Positions 1-12,127 of a stretch of 64,000 nucleotides of DNA are shown in pieces. The stretch's first letter is position 1. Each line of letters begins with the position of its first letter. This DNA is from Watersipora subatra. Its lineage: Eukaryota; Bryozoa; Gymnolaemata; Cheilostomatida; Watersiporidae. The notes beneath the pieces are model-generated. The model saw nothing but the letters and a program-made list of their open reading frames with translations. It did not search any database and was not told the origin of the DNA. The DNA lies in the NCBI RefSeq assembly GCF_963576615.1, contig NC_088711.1, positions 10,162,869 to 10,226,868 of the forward strand, given 5' to 3'. The position numbers and the translations under genes are program-made.

Positions 1-637
1 GTTCCGCTATAAATGTTTTATGTAGAACAACAGATTCCACAAAACATTAATAGTGCATGTCACACTTTGACATAAACTATCAATGACAGCTTTACTACGC
101 CTCCAGTTGTTGACTAGCTGATGACAGCAAAATTGTACCTAGGCTGAAGCATTTACTTTAGATTTTCCAGGGCTGACCAACGTGTTAAAGGAGAAACTTT
201 TTTAATAGCCAATTATTTGTGAACTTAAAAACAATTGTACATGTTTACGTTTAAATAGAAAAACAAAATGCAGCCTGGTTCGTCAAACATTGCAAGAAGA
301 TTGCAATACTAATATACTAGATGGTCTACTAGTGTAGTTGGAATTCAAAGATTAACTTTAATGCAAAATGAAGAAACAAGAGGCAAACCTGATGATACCC
401 ACTATGAAATTCTTCTAGACATATTCTAGACACTATTCTAGACAAATATTAGGCAGGCACTAATAACTGTCAAAAATCTGATATCTTACTGCAACTGTAG
501 AAACAGATAAGATAAAGCCTAACTCTTTAAATACGCTCTGAAAAAGAGCAAAAAATTTTGTGAAACTTTACGCTGATTCTCTATAGCTTCCATGTGTTTA
601 GTGTGACTAACTGCATCCTAGTGTATATTATACTTAC

Positions 638-2421
638 ACTTCAGTAGGTCATCAATAAAATTTTGTTGTCCTCCAATGCAATAAACAGATTCTGCTTTAT
701 CATTTGTTTTATAAAGAAACTCCTCTCTTTCTTCCCGTTTGATTTCATTGAGGAGCATCCACAGGACCATCGGACAGTTTGATTGAGCAGCAAGATGTAG
801 TGCGGTATCTCCATCTGGTGTTGGTTTTAGAATGCATCTCATTAACTCCTCATGGGACAGCGACTGAAAGAAAACTTCCAAGACCTCGATGCTTATCGTT
901 TTTACAGCAACATGCAGTGCTGTCATCCCTTGCTCGTCCTTCTTGTTAATTTCAGCCTCGGGCGTCGTATTACACAAATTATCTAATCGCAAACCTACCA
1001 AATGTCTGTCACCCTTTTTAGCCAGTTCATGCAGGCTTGAGCTGTTTACCGTTCGGACAGTTATAAGTAGTTGCTGAAGCAAAGATGACTCTGTTGTGTA
1101 GTTCGCAGGGTAACAATTATCGTTATCCCTGGCATCAAGAAGATTAGTACAGTCATCAGCTGCCTCATCTAGCAAAATGATAACCGTTTTAACATCCCCT
1201 TCGGCTACAGCGATGTGCAATGCTGTCTTCCCATCAGCTGCCTGACATAATAAATAATGCCATTTTTCGTCTTTCGGGAACTTATCCATTAGAGTTTTGA
1301 CAGTTTTGGATGAATTTCCACCAGCTGCTGCACAGTGAAGCAGAGTCCAACCTCTGCTATCTGAAGTTCTCTTCTGAGCAACATCCAATTGCTGTTCCAA
1401 TGACAATTTGTTCATCATAGATGTCACGCGTTCTTCATCATCCATATAACACAACCAAGACAACGAGTTCCAGCCCATTTCATCGACTTTAGTGCAAAAG
1501 TCAGTCCTGTTTTCAGGAGGAACCATCTCTAATATAAAGGAGATGATTTCAGAGCTGTTATGAATACGTTGCACTGAAATGGAGCTCCATGGCTCCACTG
1601 CATTGCTTTCGTTTAACAATACAAGATCCCCATCAAGCGAAGCATTGGTTGCCAGTAGATTATGCCCTGCGCAATCTACTTCAACAAGTATTTGTCCAGT
1701 TTCGTCATTAACCAATGAAAAGCTATTCATGGAGTTGATCGCTACACGCCTCACACCTCGGCTTGGGCAGTCTATATTGCTGCTATCCATGATAGCAAAG
1801 GTCAGTTCGACTCCATTATATTTCATCGAGAATATTGAATTGCTTATATCAGCAAGTCCAATAAAATGACTTGATGTGGCTACACCTGAATTTGCATCTC
1901 TGTCATTTTGTTGATGCTGTGAAAATGATGTAGCTTGTCTAACAAAACAAATCATCGAGGTGCCATCACCCACAATCGGACATCTAGGAATATACATTCC
2001 TTTGTGTCGTTGCTCATGTAAATAACGCTTGATATCAAGTGTGTCATTTCTTGCAACAGCTCTTCTAATTCTTGTGGTATCTTCATGGGCAACGTGTTGT
2101 ATGACTAACCCTGAATCACAAAATGATCAGAAAATTAAGCAAAGTTAGTAGGGAGAAGGAAAATGCACATATAATAAATGCCCTACAAAAACACAAGCGA
2201 TTATCTACACATAATGATTTAATACATTTAGCATAATGATCAGCAGACAGTATCATGAAGGATATCAAATATTAAAATTCTGATGTAAAAATCATTGAGC
2301 TCAAATTGAATCAGTGACATAATGAAGTTTGATGATTGTGTACCACATTAGTTAGTTTAGTAAGCAGCATAAAAAAGCAAAGAGTAAATTACTTTCATGA
2401 CTCACCAGATGGTCGAGGCAT
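638..2421 (-). CDS. Ankyrin-repeat protein, copy A, 3' part outside window
   Basis: Two coding exons are visible. Exon 1 is 2406-2448, with its ATG at 2421 (start MPRPSG). Exon 2 is 638-2110 and encodes 491 residues. The acceptor CAG at 2111-2113 and the donor GTAAGTAT just below 638 are both good. Ankyrin-type repeats with the TALH/TLLH signature lie at about residues 256-283, 297-323, 397-423 and 438-463, with a weaker one near 363-388. The exon ends in phase 1, as in copy B, where it joins TPR exons; the matching exons of this copy should lie left of position 1. Reading on past the donor gives a stop after seven residues, probably intron sequence. It shares about 94% of residues with copy B (about 26 differences in 459, hand count). 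Function unknown; ankyrin repeats usually bind proteins. Confidence 0.8.
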
Positions 2422-2448
2422 GGCACTCAACAATAAGTTTCTATCAAC

Positions 2449-4560
2449 CTGTAAATACAAAATTGTTACAATATAGTGAATTTCGTGATTTTTTTAGCAA
2501 ATTAATTAGAAAATAACAATTCTCTAAATAACTTGCAAACTCCAAAAGAAACAAAGTAAGGGGTACAACATATAAAACTCGTTTGTCCCATGAAAAGATT
2601 TGCCTTACAGCAGTAATTTTGTACTGATGATGGACTATTTCCATGCATTTTGAAGTTTTAACTTCAACAGTAAAGAAAATCTACATGTATAAGTTGCAAA
2701 ACACTTGAACAAATAGCTGATGTGAAAATACCTTAAGCCTGGCAAATAAAAATTTAATGTTACCAGTTTCTGACGCTATGGACAGGCTTGCAAATAGATT
2801 CACAAAATGGATTCCAAAAGTAGATTCAAAGTGAAAAGAGGGAATGCCCAAATTGATATATTTGCTGCATGTTGTCTGCCATAAAAAGGAAAACAGATTT
2901 TTAGATTTACAAATGTGTGAATGAGTAATTTAAAAGTGATTCGTTAATGCTTATTACAAACTATATGCTTATACTGCTATGTTTGTGTGTTACTAGTTGG
3001 AGTTACCTATTAGTATTAAGTTTTTACGTCTAACAAACCTATCATTGATTTAATAGATACAGCATAAAAGATATATACCGTAAAACCTCTATTTGAACAC
3101 CACCTCTATTAGACTGCCACCTTTATTTGAACGCCACCTCTATTTGAACACCACCTCTATTTGAATGCCACCTTTATTTAAAAGCCACCTCTATTTGACC
3201 GTCACCTTCATTTGAACTCTATTTGATCGCCACAATAAAAAAGTTGAAAAATACATGTGACAAACCTATCATTGATTTAATAGAAACCGCAAAAAAATAT
3301 ATATCATAAAACCTCTATTTGACCGCCACCTTTATTTGAACGCCACCTCTATTTAAACACCACCTCTATTTGAACGTCACCTTTATTTGAACGCCACCTT
3401 TATTTGACCGCCACTATAGAAAAGGGTTGAAAAATACATGTGACAAACCTATCATTGATTTAATAGATACAGCATAAAAGATATGTATTTATATATGATC
3501 ATCACTTGAACTCCAACAAACTCAAGCCCGGCATAGGCTTCTTTGAAATTAATTTAAAAAAATTGAACTTTGTTCTTCAAAGATAAATTGTTTTTTGAAA
3601 ACAAGGAGCAAGTTAACCATGATCCATAAAACTTTGCAATAGTTCTATTTGAAACAAATAACATAGTAAAGCATGATCAAAAATCATACACTTAGATTAT
3701 TGCTGTACATTGTAAAATGTTATCTGGAAGTGGCAATGTGCAAATTTTACCTATCAAACTAAACAGGTTTAGCAATGCTCTAATTATCAAAAAAGTTTAT
3801 AACATGCAATCGGAAAATGAAAAAATTAAGCCAAAAGCTACTTGGCAGACAGCCAGACATTTTTATTCACAATTTTTGTTCACAAGTGTGAATTTCAAAA
3901 TCCTGTGAATAGATAACTTCCACGAGGCATTCAGAAATTCTCTTTTTGCAGCTTTGAGGCATTTTCCATACAGATAAGCGAATTTGCAAACGCATATGCG
4001 AGTGGTGTAGCTATTGAGCTATGTAGCTCAAAGCATGTTAACTTTACAAGGTAATTGGCAGTGATTTACTATAAATCACATAAGCAATGTCAAAAGAGGT
4101 TTTTGTTATGAGAATGCAATGCTCATGGGAGACTAACACAAATTAAGCTTAGTATACTAGAATGGACGCCGCTTAATGCACTCATGAATAATGTTATCAA
4201 TTGGTTAATATTCTTGGAATTCCTCTTACCCGCCGAAAAGAACAATATGCATTACAAATATGCTGCTTACTGTATTCAATCAGTACATCGGTTATTGTTA
4301 TCCATTTTTGCCAAACTGGAAATAAACAAAATATGGAAACCATGATATTATGCTTTTAATTATGAGTAAAAAGAGAATAACCACTTTATTTTGTTCTGAC
4401 GAAATGATAACACAATTTCTAAGATTTATTGTACAAAATTTTGGGAGACTTGTTAATTCTGTGATCCATAATTAATGTTTTTGTAGAGGTACCAGGTGAG
4501 CCGTTATAACGGCTTCACGTAGTGAAATACCTGTGCAAAGCCGACCATCCGGCTAGTTTA
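2449..4560. other. Upstream region of copy A gene, no gene seen
   Basis: This lies 5' of the visible exons of the minus-strand ankyrin gene. The matching stretch in copy B is 45110-47340. It holds the short-unit array at 3078-3425 and otherwise AT-rich sequence without a convincing exon. The TA at 2734-2735 is the intact target site of the MITE inserted in copy B. Confidence 0.6.
3078..3425. repeat. Array of degenerate CTCTATTTGAACGCCAC units
   Basis: About fifteen imperfect copies of a unit of roughly 17-19 bp (CACCTCTATTTGAACGC and variants) occur in two blocks. Each block ends in a conserved tail (AGGGTTGAAAAATACATGTG and a stretch near TTGATTTAATAGA). The block starts with ACCGTAAAACCTC. 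Related sequence occurs at 9390-9530, 29827-31150 and 45895-46255, so it is a dispersed family. Confidence 0.75.
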
Positions 4561-4569
4561 TCTACAATA

Positions 4570-5400
4570 TACATTTGTATATCTATATTTCTAAATGTTG
4601 GTATGTGTCTGTGTATGTCTCACTATAACTATTAAAATCTTGGAATCAATAATCCGTATTGCAGATTTGATCTCGAACCCTCCCCTTCATCACTCTCATA
4701 CCTTACCAATTAAGCCCACGAGCTTGATGGAATCATTAGGCGATATATGTCGTTATATGGGTGCGAATACGCTACCGCTCTCTGTTACGACGCAACATCA
4801 TGGAGAGCAGTAGCATAATTTTATGCATGCTCAACCGTGAGAGAGCAAGTAGTTAGCTCTTATTAGTAAGCTTACTCAAATTAGCTACTGGCAATGTGCC
4901 AGGCTAAATAAGCCTGCGTAAAGAAGCCTATTTAGAGAATAGCAAGTGCAGGCAACTACATTACCTCTCATTGTTTATAAGCTGATTTTTAATACCCGGA
5001 CAACGCCAGGCATTCAGCTAGTATACCTATATAAATGTGAGTGTTTGTCTGTCCATAAAGTTTTACTAACGAAAAAACCAATTCACAAAGGATTCAATCT
5101 TGCGACATTCGGTTCTGGAGGCGTCGAGCTTACAGATGAGACTACCCCTTCAACTGAGCATAGTGGTCAATAATAGTAAACATGTTCATTAAATCGGTTG
5201 AAATGTAACGATTACCAGCTGGCCTCACGGCCTCACTAGGTTAATGCCAATATTGTACGAGTAATAGAAACAGCCTATAAACAGTTGCAATTAGTGTAGT
5301 GTCAAGGTATAGTAGGAGGTAAGGTAATGTAATATTTATAAGCTGTTTTTTATTCCCTGCGCAACGTAGGGAATTCAGCTGATATCTTTTTAAAAACGAG
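4570..5400 (-). repeat. Dispersed tRNA-like repeat cluster
   Basis: Positions 4570-5020 are the reverse complement of the repeat at 31474-31905. They include a tRNA-like stretch with box B (GATCTCGAACCC, reversed) and box A (CCAATTAAGCCC, reversed), then a second module ending in the motif around AACGCCAGGCATTCAGCTAG. Positions 5020-5400 hold further partial copies in both orientations. Confidence 0.65.
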
Positions 5401-5439
5401 AATGTGTATGGGTGCAGTGTCAAAGGATCTGCGTAATTG

Positions 5440-6375
5440 CGTCGTTGTGTAAACAGGTGCGGTAAGAAGCAGAGGCTTTTAGTGGTAGGAAAAAAGCCGC
5501 AACCCGCTTGCTTCAAAGGCATTATAAAATTACCTGTAAAATATTGAAAAAATGCTAATGTTTGAATGACCAGTGTCACATTGGAAGAATGGCTCATAAA
5601 GATGAATAATCAGCTGACAAAAATATTGTACATGTACTCCTCGTTGACAACTGCACAGCGCATACTGTTAGTGTAACCGTGAATAGCATAAAGTTAATCT
5701 TTCTACCAACCAATGCAACATCGCTTTTCCAGCCTTTGGATCAAAGAATCATTCGGTCATTAAAAGCTCATTACAGAAGAGAAATGCATGCCAATGTTTT
5801 ATACTAAATTGAAGATGTTATAAAAATGAATGCAAATAACTGGGCACAAAAACTAATCTGCTCAAAGCCTTGCATTTGTTAGCCTTGTTGTGGAAGCGTG
5901 TTTCGGAAGAAACAATTCAAAACTGTTTCAAGAAAGGCGGTTTCTCGAGTACCACTACAGCCACAACAATAGAGGGTTTGTTGCTAAAAACCAAGTGGCA
6001 CGCGTAAACCCACCCACTTTGAGGAGTGGATGGTTGTGGACAATAACCTCCAGGTGGCTGCAAAGTTAACGGAGGCTGATGTCTGCGACGCTGTTACACA
6101 GGCTGGGGAGAATGAAGTAGTCACTGACGATGGCGTAGAGGAAAATCAACCAGCAGTGCACATTCCAACAAATAAGGAAATTCTGAAGCCCTTCGGATGT
6201 TTGGAATGCAAAATTAATCTCCTTAACATGAGCTACATTATGAATACTTTATAAATGATTTGCTGCGAGAAGACATGAAGCAGACAAAGCTGGATGATTT
6301 CCTAAAAAAATAATGTATTGTACTGTGTCTGTTATAAGTATTACTGTTTATTAAACACAGTAGACGCTCCTATAA
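5440..6375 (+). pseudogene. Tigger/pogo-type transposase fragment, copy A
   Basis: Conceptual translation across frame breaks gives pieces typical of the DDE catalytic half of pogo/Tigger transposases: ACFKGIIKLPV, then LEEWLIK, then a VDNCTAH-type stretch near 5645, then FQPLDQRIIRSLKAHYR near 5730-5775. A final open piece runs 6030-6254. Stops and frameshifts separate them, so it is dead. Near 6357, CAGTAGACGCTCCTATAACG looks like the terminal repeat of such an element. The matching fragment in copy B (47805-48790) shares the decay and so predates the duplication. Confidence 0.75.
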
Positions 6376-7521
6376 CGTAAACTCCACGCAATGTAAAGAA
6401 TTTATATAAAGATTTTGCTTCGTATTACACTTTCCATATACTACGTTATATGGAAAGTGTTAAGTTATGCAAGTTCTCAAATTCAATTTGAATAATGAGA
6501 ATCCTGTAGTTAGTCTTAAAATATTGCTTTCTCTCTTGCCGCACTTGGCAGAGAAAACGACATTTAGGGTTATACCGCATACAAGTACCGTGAAAATCTA
6601 GTTCACTGTGAGAGATCGTCAGGGATGTTATGTCGATAAAGCGCATAAAGAAGTAGCTGGGCAATTATTCAGAAATACTTGAAGCGCCAGTGGCTTGAAA
6701 ATGCTTGAAAGCATTAAAGAGTTGGCCAGCCAATCTTAATGTCAAGAGTCGGAGTAGGCCTATCATCGGAAGCTATCTTTTATTCTAACCTTGAACCCTG
6801 GAGACAGATGGACGATGGACTATTAGACACCGAGCTTATTATAATAAAGATACATATTTGTTTTACTTGATTGTATTACTTTATTTTTGGTATTAACAAA
6901 AATAATCACACTAAGCAGCGTCCATTGTACTTTGTTTTTCATTAGTTTGGACAATTGCAGAAAATCGTTGCTCTCGAATATTTATACAGTAAATTAAATG
7001 AAAGATGGATGATATAACATACATCATGGAGATTAATGATTTCTGTATAGAAATGTTCACTGTATAGAATACGTGATTTAATTCACGTATTAACAAAGGT
7101 TGTTAGGTGGCGGGTTTAAGCAAAACATTTCAATGCAATGACTTTTTCCGCAAGTTTTCATATGCACTCTGGATAGTTGTCTTTACACCATCAATCAGAC
7201 TGGAAGGAGCAAAGTCATTTTAAAATTTGTGAGTACCAAGTACATAAAAATTTAGTGAAACGCAGACCAAGAAAAAAATTGCAATGGTAAGAAGTGTGAA
7301 TAAACTAAGTCACTTGTAAACATCAGTAGAAAAACAAAAAAATCAAGAGTGCTGAAAACTAACAATAATTCATGTACCAGGTTCCTGACTAAAGAATTTC
7401 CCAGTACCACAAGCAAACGAATACATGCAACAAGAAAAAAAAACAACATACGATAACAATGCGGCATATGCCAGTTTTAAAGTACATCGGTGTAGTAATA
7501 GTCTATAAACACGATGATTAA

Positions 7522-9117
7522 TCCTTTCGCAACTATATTAGTTAATTAAAACTTTGTGTATAGAGTGAATATATTTGTACAATGACTAACATTTTGCACA
7601 CAGGGATACATAAAACGTCATAACTTTTTTATTTACAGGAATAGCTACATGAAATTTGAAATACATGTAACTTACACACATAGAAATCTTTACAAGTGAT
7701 ATTTTTTAAAGCAGTCACCTTTGCACAACCCCACCCCATAGTCCTTGTACCATGTAGTAATTCTGGTGCCTTTGTAGTTGCCAACACCTCAGTTGCTAGC
7801 ACATACCGCACTTTTATTTTGCTTTTTGGTCTGGAATGCTTTCCAGGAAGTGTCTCTCAGTCTTTCTGCTAGCAGGTGCACCAATACTTGGTTTCCCGAC
7901 TTGACTGCGTGGCTCCTAGTAGTTGACAATTAAGCCCTTTACAATGCCGGTAATAAATTGGTGATGAGTCAGTGATTTGCCAGTCATATTTGAATTTTTT
8001 TGCAACATATGTATGCATTTGTGAGAGTTTGGTCAATCAAGTGAAACACTACTTTTTCCAGCATTTTACTGTTCAAAATTTTCCCGCATACGCCTCTGTC
8101 ATCTGATCACTCAAATCAATGCCACCCATTCCTGCGTTGTATTCCAGTACCGTCTAGGGATAGTTCGGGGGTCACCGAATCGTCGTCGCACCACTTGCAC
8201 TTGTTTAGCAGGTGCATGAGTTGTTAGTAATTGTACCTGTTTGCGATTCATCCAGTTTATTGCTATCATGCTTACTATTGTGCATGCAATAAAGTCTCTT
8301 TTCTGTTTCAGTTTCTGTTTCATTTCTGGTGGAAGTCCTTTACGGCTGGAGTGAACAGTGCAGGTGACGTACACTCTTTTTTTCAACATTTCTTCACAGA
8401 GCGGAACACTGGTGTGATAACTGACCACAACGCGATGATGATTTCTATTAAAGAGGCCAGATATCAGCGTTTCACACACTTTGTAAGGCTGATCGTGAAG
8501 TGATGTGGGCATTCTACTTGTGTGATAGAGGATTCGGAAACAGTAGCCTGTTTTTGCATCGCAAAGGTTATATTTTTTTCAACCCCATTGGTGGTGTTGC
8601 TTTATTCGTATGTACTTGACAAGGTTATGGCGACCCTTGGATCCAACAATAGATTCATATATCGATATTGTACATGACAGTTTGTACTGCTGTGACCATG
8701 TAGCATTCAGATGGTCAAACACTGGGCGGAATTTGTATATTTGGTCATACTCTGGAAAACCGTGTTTTGGTTCTTTATTACGATCTGAGACATGAAAGAA
8801 ACGCTTCCACTAGAGTCAGATTCATCACTTGCAGCCACATAGCCAGCAATATTTTCTTCGTAGTTGGTTCTGGTAGCATTTCTTCGACGTGGTCTCTGCG
8901 TTTGACTTGCCATTTCTTGGGTATAACTAACTATTACAGCGAACCCAATAACATTGTTGAATAACATAAAGCTAAAAACATAATTCGGTGAACTAGACAT
9001 GAAACAGCCAATAACAGAGCGTCTGACAAAAAACTATTATTAGAATTTCCCAAACGACATAAATGTCGTTATGCTCAAAACTACCGGCGACATTAATGTC
9101 GCTCAACTTACAAAGGG
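7522..9117 (-). mobile_element. piggyBac-type DNA transposon, decayed
   Basis: TTAA at 7518-7521 and 9118-9121 flanks a segment beginning TCCTTTCGCAAC and ending ACAAAGGG, close to the piggyBac pattern of CCCTTTG termini at TTAA sites. The right terminus is convincing; the left is imperfect. Inside, the minus strand encodes recognisable pieces of a piggyBac-family transposase. A subterminal palindrome CGACATAAATGTCG near 9057 recurs in the nested element at 55001-55697. Confidence 0.65.
7850..9000 (-). pseudogene. piggyBac transposase (DDE_Tnp_1_7-like), broken
   Basis: The N-terminal piece (9000-8707) has a basic RPRRRNATR stretch and an acidic DESDSSG stretch, typical of the poorly conserved PGBD N terminus. 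The central piece (8512-8111) contains KKRVYVTCTVHSSRKGLP followed by INWMNRKQVQLLTTHAP, the usual RKGLP and W-D-K-x-V core order. A reading just downstream (8150-8060) gives NAGMGGIDLSDQM, matching the MGGVDxSDQM signature. The pieces lie in different frames separated by stops. Confidence 0.75.
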
Positions 9118-9389
9118 TTAAGAGATACTCTTTTAAAAGGAACTAGATAGTGAAATGTTTCTATCAACAGTTAGAGTTTACAAGTCAAGGGCCTTTCTGA
9201 ATTATACCCTACGCTCTGATTGTGTAACTGTTTGATTGTGAGCCTTTAGTGAAAACCTTGTCTGTGCAAGGGCACCTGCACTTGGAATATTTAACAATGG
9301 CTCACTAGGTAAGTGCGCTTCAGAGTTCGGAAAACCGTGTATATCCCTTCACCGTGGGGCATACGCGACACTTGCCGGCTGAAATGCAT

Positions 9390-9600
9390 TCGCCATAAAA
9401 CCTTTATTTGAATGGCACCTTTAGTTGAACGCTACCTCTAATAGAAGGCCACTATATAAGAAGGGTTGAAAAATATAGTGCCAGCCTTTAATTGAATGCC
9501 ACCTCTAATTGCCAGCCACTGACATTGTTTGATCTTCACAAACACATAATAGAAATTGATCAATAGAGAAGTGTCTACAAAATAGTACTAATATAAGACT
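9390..9600. repeat. Copy of the CTCTATTTGAAC repeat family
   Basis: It begins CATAAAACCTTTATTTGAAT, contains several CACCTCTAATTG-type units and the tail AGAAGGGTTGAAAAATA. It continues into TTTGATCTTCACAAACACAT and TTGATCAATAGAGAAGTGTC, which also follow the left end of the element at 29827-31150. It is therefore a truncated copy of that element. Confidence 0.6.
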
Positions 9601-11054
9601 AATAATATAGACTTGGGTCCGATAACGATTTGGACCGTAATCTGATTACCGGAAGATGCATTTACCTCTCTTGACTGGGGTGCATTTGCAAGCTTAAAAC
9701 AGTGAGGTGTATGTACACCCTGTGATTTACAGGAAGTATTTACTTCTACCAAAACAAGTACACCCTGGTACCATAGAAACTATATTTTATTCAAGGAAGG
9801 CAAAGAATTGAGTCGGAGCATCAAGACCACTTCAGATTGGAGAAGTTGAATGAGCACCCTATAGTGTTGATTTAGCACACCCTTTGTGTTGGCAATCTAA
9901 CCTTGGGCAGCTAGCAGACAGATCTGACAACAGTTTCTTAAGGGTATACGACCCTTACTTTGGCCCAGTAGTGCCTACCACTGTTGCTACTCACAGTTTT
10001 GTCTCGTCTTCAGCTATCCTCCCCTTCTGTTAAATATGTAATGACAGTTATAATCTGTTTTCTGTCCGAGTTTTAGCATGCAATCATGAGACTGGATCCA
10101 GTCTTGATCAACACAGTGCTAAGTGTGGGTGCAAACACTGTGTGATACACACTCATTATGAATGCCCATCAGATTAAGCCATTCGCCAATTATGAGCTGA
10201 GTTGTTGAATACCCGTTTTCAGTCAGTATGTAGCAGTAGCTAGCCAGACTGGCCTACAAAATGGCGTTCTTATTAAGGAAATCCTTAATAATTTGAACCA
10301 CTCGCTCTGCCTGTGTATTGCTTAATTTTGTCAACATTTTTATTACATATATAAACCGCCAGTTTAGACCAGGGTCTATTCGGAGGTGGTGCTGTGTTAA
10401 GATGATCGCATGAACCTCTCCAATATTCTGTGCACAGCAAACATAACTTGACTAACTTGTGTATCTCTGAACACATCCCAGGCCGCCATGCGCTTTCATT
10501 CCACAGCAAATGAAAGTGTATAGTGTATCTTATGTGCCGTATAGATGTCATCAAGCACTCTACACCTATCAACTTTCGGAATAAACACTATCCCAGAAGT
10601 ATATATTATCATCAGCTGCCATCAAGAAGGCTCTGTTTGTGTAGTATTTCTAAACAAGAAGATCAAGTTGATAGTAGGTCAGCCAGCATTGGATGTTATA
10701 TTTCAACAGAGTAGCAAATTCTGTATTCATTTGAGGTGATGATTGCAGGTTAGCCAGTCTTCTTACAAAAAAGGGCAAAAAACCCTTGATTTCTGCAACC
10801 AACATCCAACCCCCATTTCAAATCGGCACGTCGAGAAGAGGTGCCTGGGACAAAGCATGACAGTATCTTAGAACCAGTTTCTCGCCTGGAGTGTAGTGAA
10901 TGATGTGAGAATAAGTTAGACTCCTCAGCCTAAACCTCTGAACACTAATGCAATTTGGTTTACTCTTTGTTACCTGGATGGGCTAACAAAGATGCATGGT
11001 CCATCGCAATCCTGAACTGCTTGCCCGCAAGGTAATTAGAAAAATTTTACGTGA

Positions 11055-12120
11055 TCAACAGAGCTGCAAGATTTTTTCTATCTGCACATATCTATGTTCT
11101 GTGGCTGACTGTGAACAAGAAAAATAGGTGACAAGTCTCCAGCCCGTCTCTCCCTTCTGCAACAAAGTGGTTCCCAGTCCAAAGGCAACTGTATTTATGC
11201 TGACCATAATCTTAGCTTTTATGTGAAATGGTTGGAGCATTGGAGCACTAGCTATAATAGACTTCAACTTTGGAAACTCTGTGTTCTTTTGAGGCAGCTA
11301 GCGCAAACAGCTCGACCCTGAAGCTAAGACTTCTGCAAAAAAAATTCTCAAGCAATTGATCATGCCAAAGAACCTCTCCAATTCCTTCTGTTCTGTATTC
11401 ACATATCCCAACAGTCTTTTCTAAATTGATATGAATCTCACTTTGTGCCAGAAGACCAGCTAATGTCCTGTTGAATTTCTAAGGGTTCGAGGTAATGCCT
11501 GCATTTTTCAGTCTGGACAGCATTGCCTGCAGTCTCATATTGCATTCTTCTTGAGATTACACGCAATTCAGAATATCATTCATTTGACATATCACCCCAT
11601 CCAGACCTTAAAATACCTGCATCTTCTGCTAAAACACTTCTGAAAAAATCTGTGGCAACAAAATACACCAAACGAAGTTATGAGTAGTCAGCTTCCGAAA
11701 CATTCCTTTCAACGGCATTTGCCTATAACTACAATTGGCATTAAGCTTAGCCCATGTCTTGGAGTAACCGAGTTCGACAAGGGCTCCTTCGGTAGAGGCG
11801 ATAGGTGATACACTTATCATATCACCTGGTTTAGTGAAGTCAATATAGAAACGAATCTTCCCATTAGGCCTTGGAACAATGAGACAGGTTAAGCACCACT
11901 GTGTAGGTCCACCGACCTTCTGTATTATTCCCAATTTTTTATGCATAGCAACTCCTCTTTCAATGGTTGCTTCCTGGTGTTTTTTGGGTACTGTCAGGGC
12001 AAATGGCTTGTGGTTGTCCTTCAAAGCAATTTCTACCGCCATGCGCAAAGACCACAAACCTAAAAATAATTCCTTGCACAAGTACATGGCTACCCATCGG
12101 TCAGCACTTACATTACACAT
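11055..12120 (-). pseudogene. Gypsy reverse transcriptase and RNase H remnants, copy A
   Basis: The 12120-11629 reading has PFALTVPKKHQEA, then WCLTCLIVPRPNGKIRFYID, the start of the Gypsy RT palm, then KTWAKLNANCSYRQMPL (the LDANSGFWQ-like motif with Asp changed to Asn). The RNase H start at 11267-11055 has VSINTVAFGLGTTLLQ and AYASRS-like ATEHRYVQIEK. Several frame breaks lie between them. Confidence 0.7.
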
Positions 12121-12127
12121 TAAATCT

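Larger units (their letters stand above)
6891..10008. other. 3.1-kb block absent from copy B
   Basis: In copy B the sequence passes directly from ACTTTATTTTT (near 49304) to CTTCAGCTATCCTC (near 49315). In copy A these flanks lie near 6890 and 10008. The extra block holds a decayed piggyBac element (7522-9117) and a copy of the CTCTATTTGAAC family (9390-9530). The rest, about 6891-7517 and 9540-10008, has no recognisable gene. Insertion in A and deletion in B are both possible. Confidence 0.7.

Noticed and set aside
1579..1869. Plus-strand ORFs opposite the ankyrin exon (also 889-1077, 43549-43737 and 44239-44529)
   Set aside because: They are antisense shadows of the ankyrin exons. They recur in both copies only because the exon does.
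5241..5597. 118-codon minus-strand ORF
   Set aside because: It lies opposite the Tigger transposase remnant and a dispersed repeat. No family similarity.
8231..8503. 90-codon plus-strand ORF
   Set aside because: Antisense to the piggyBac transposase piece on the minus strand.
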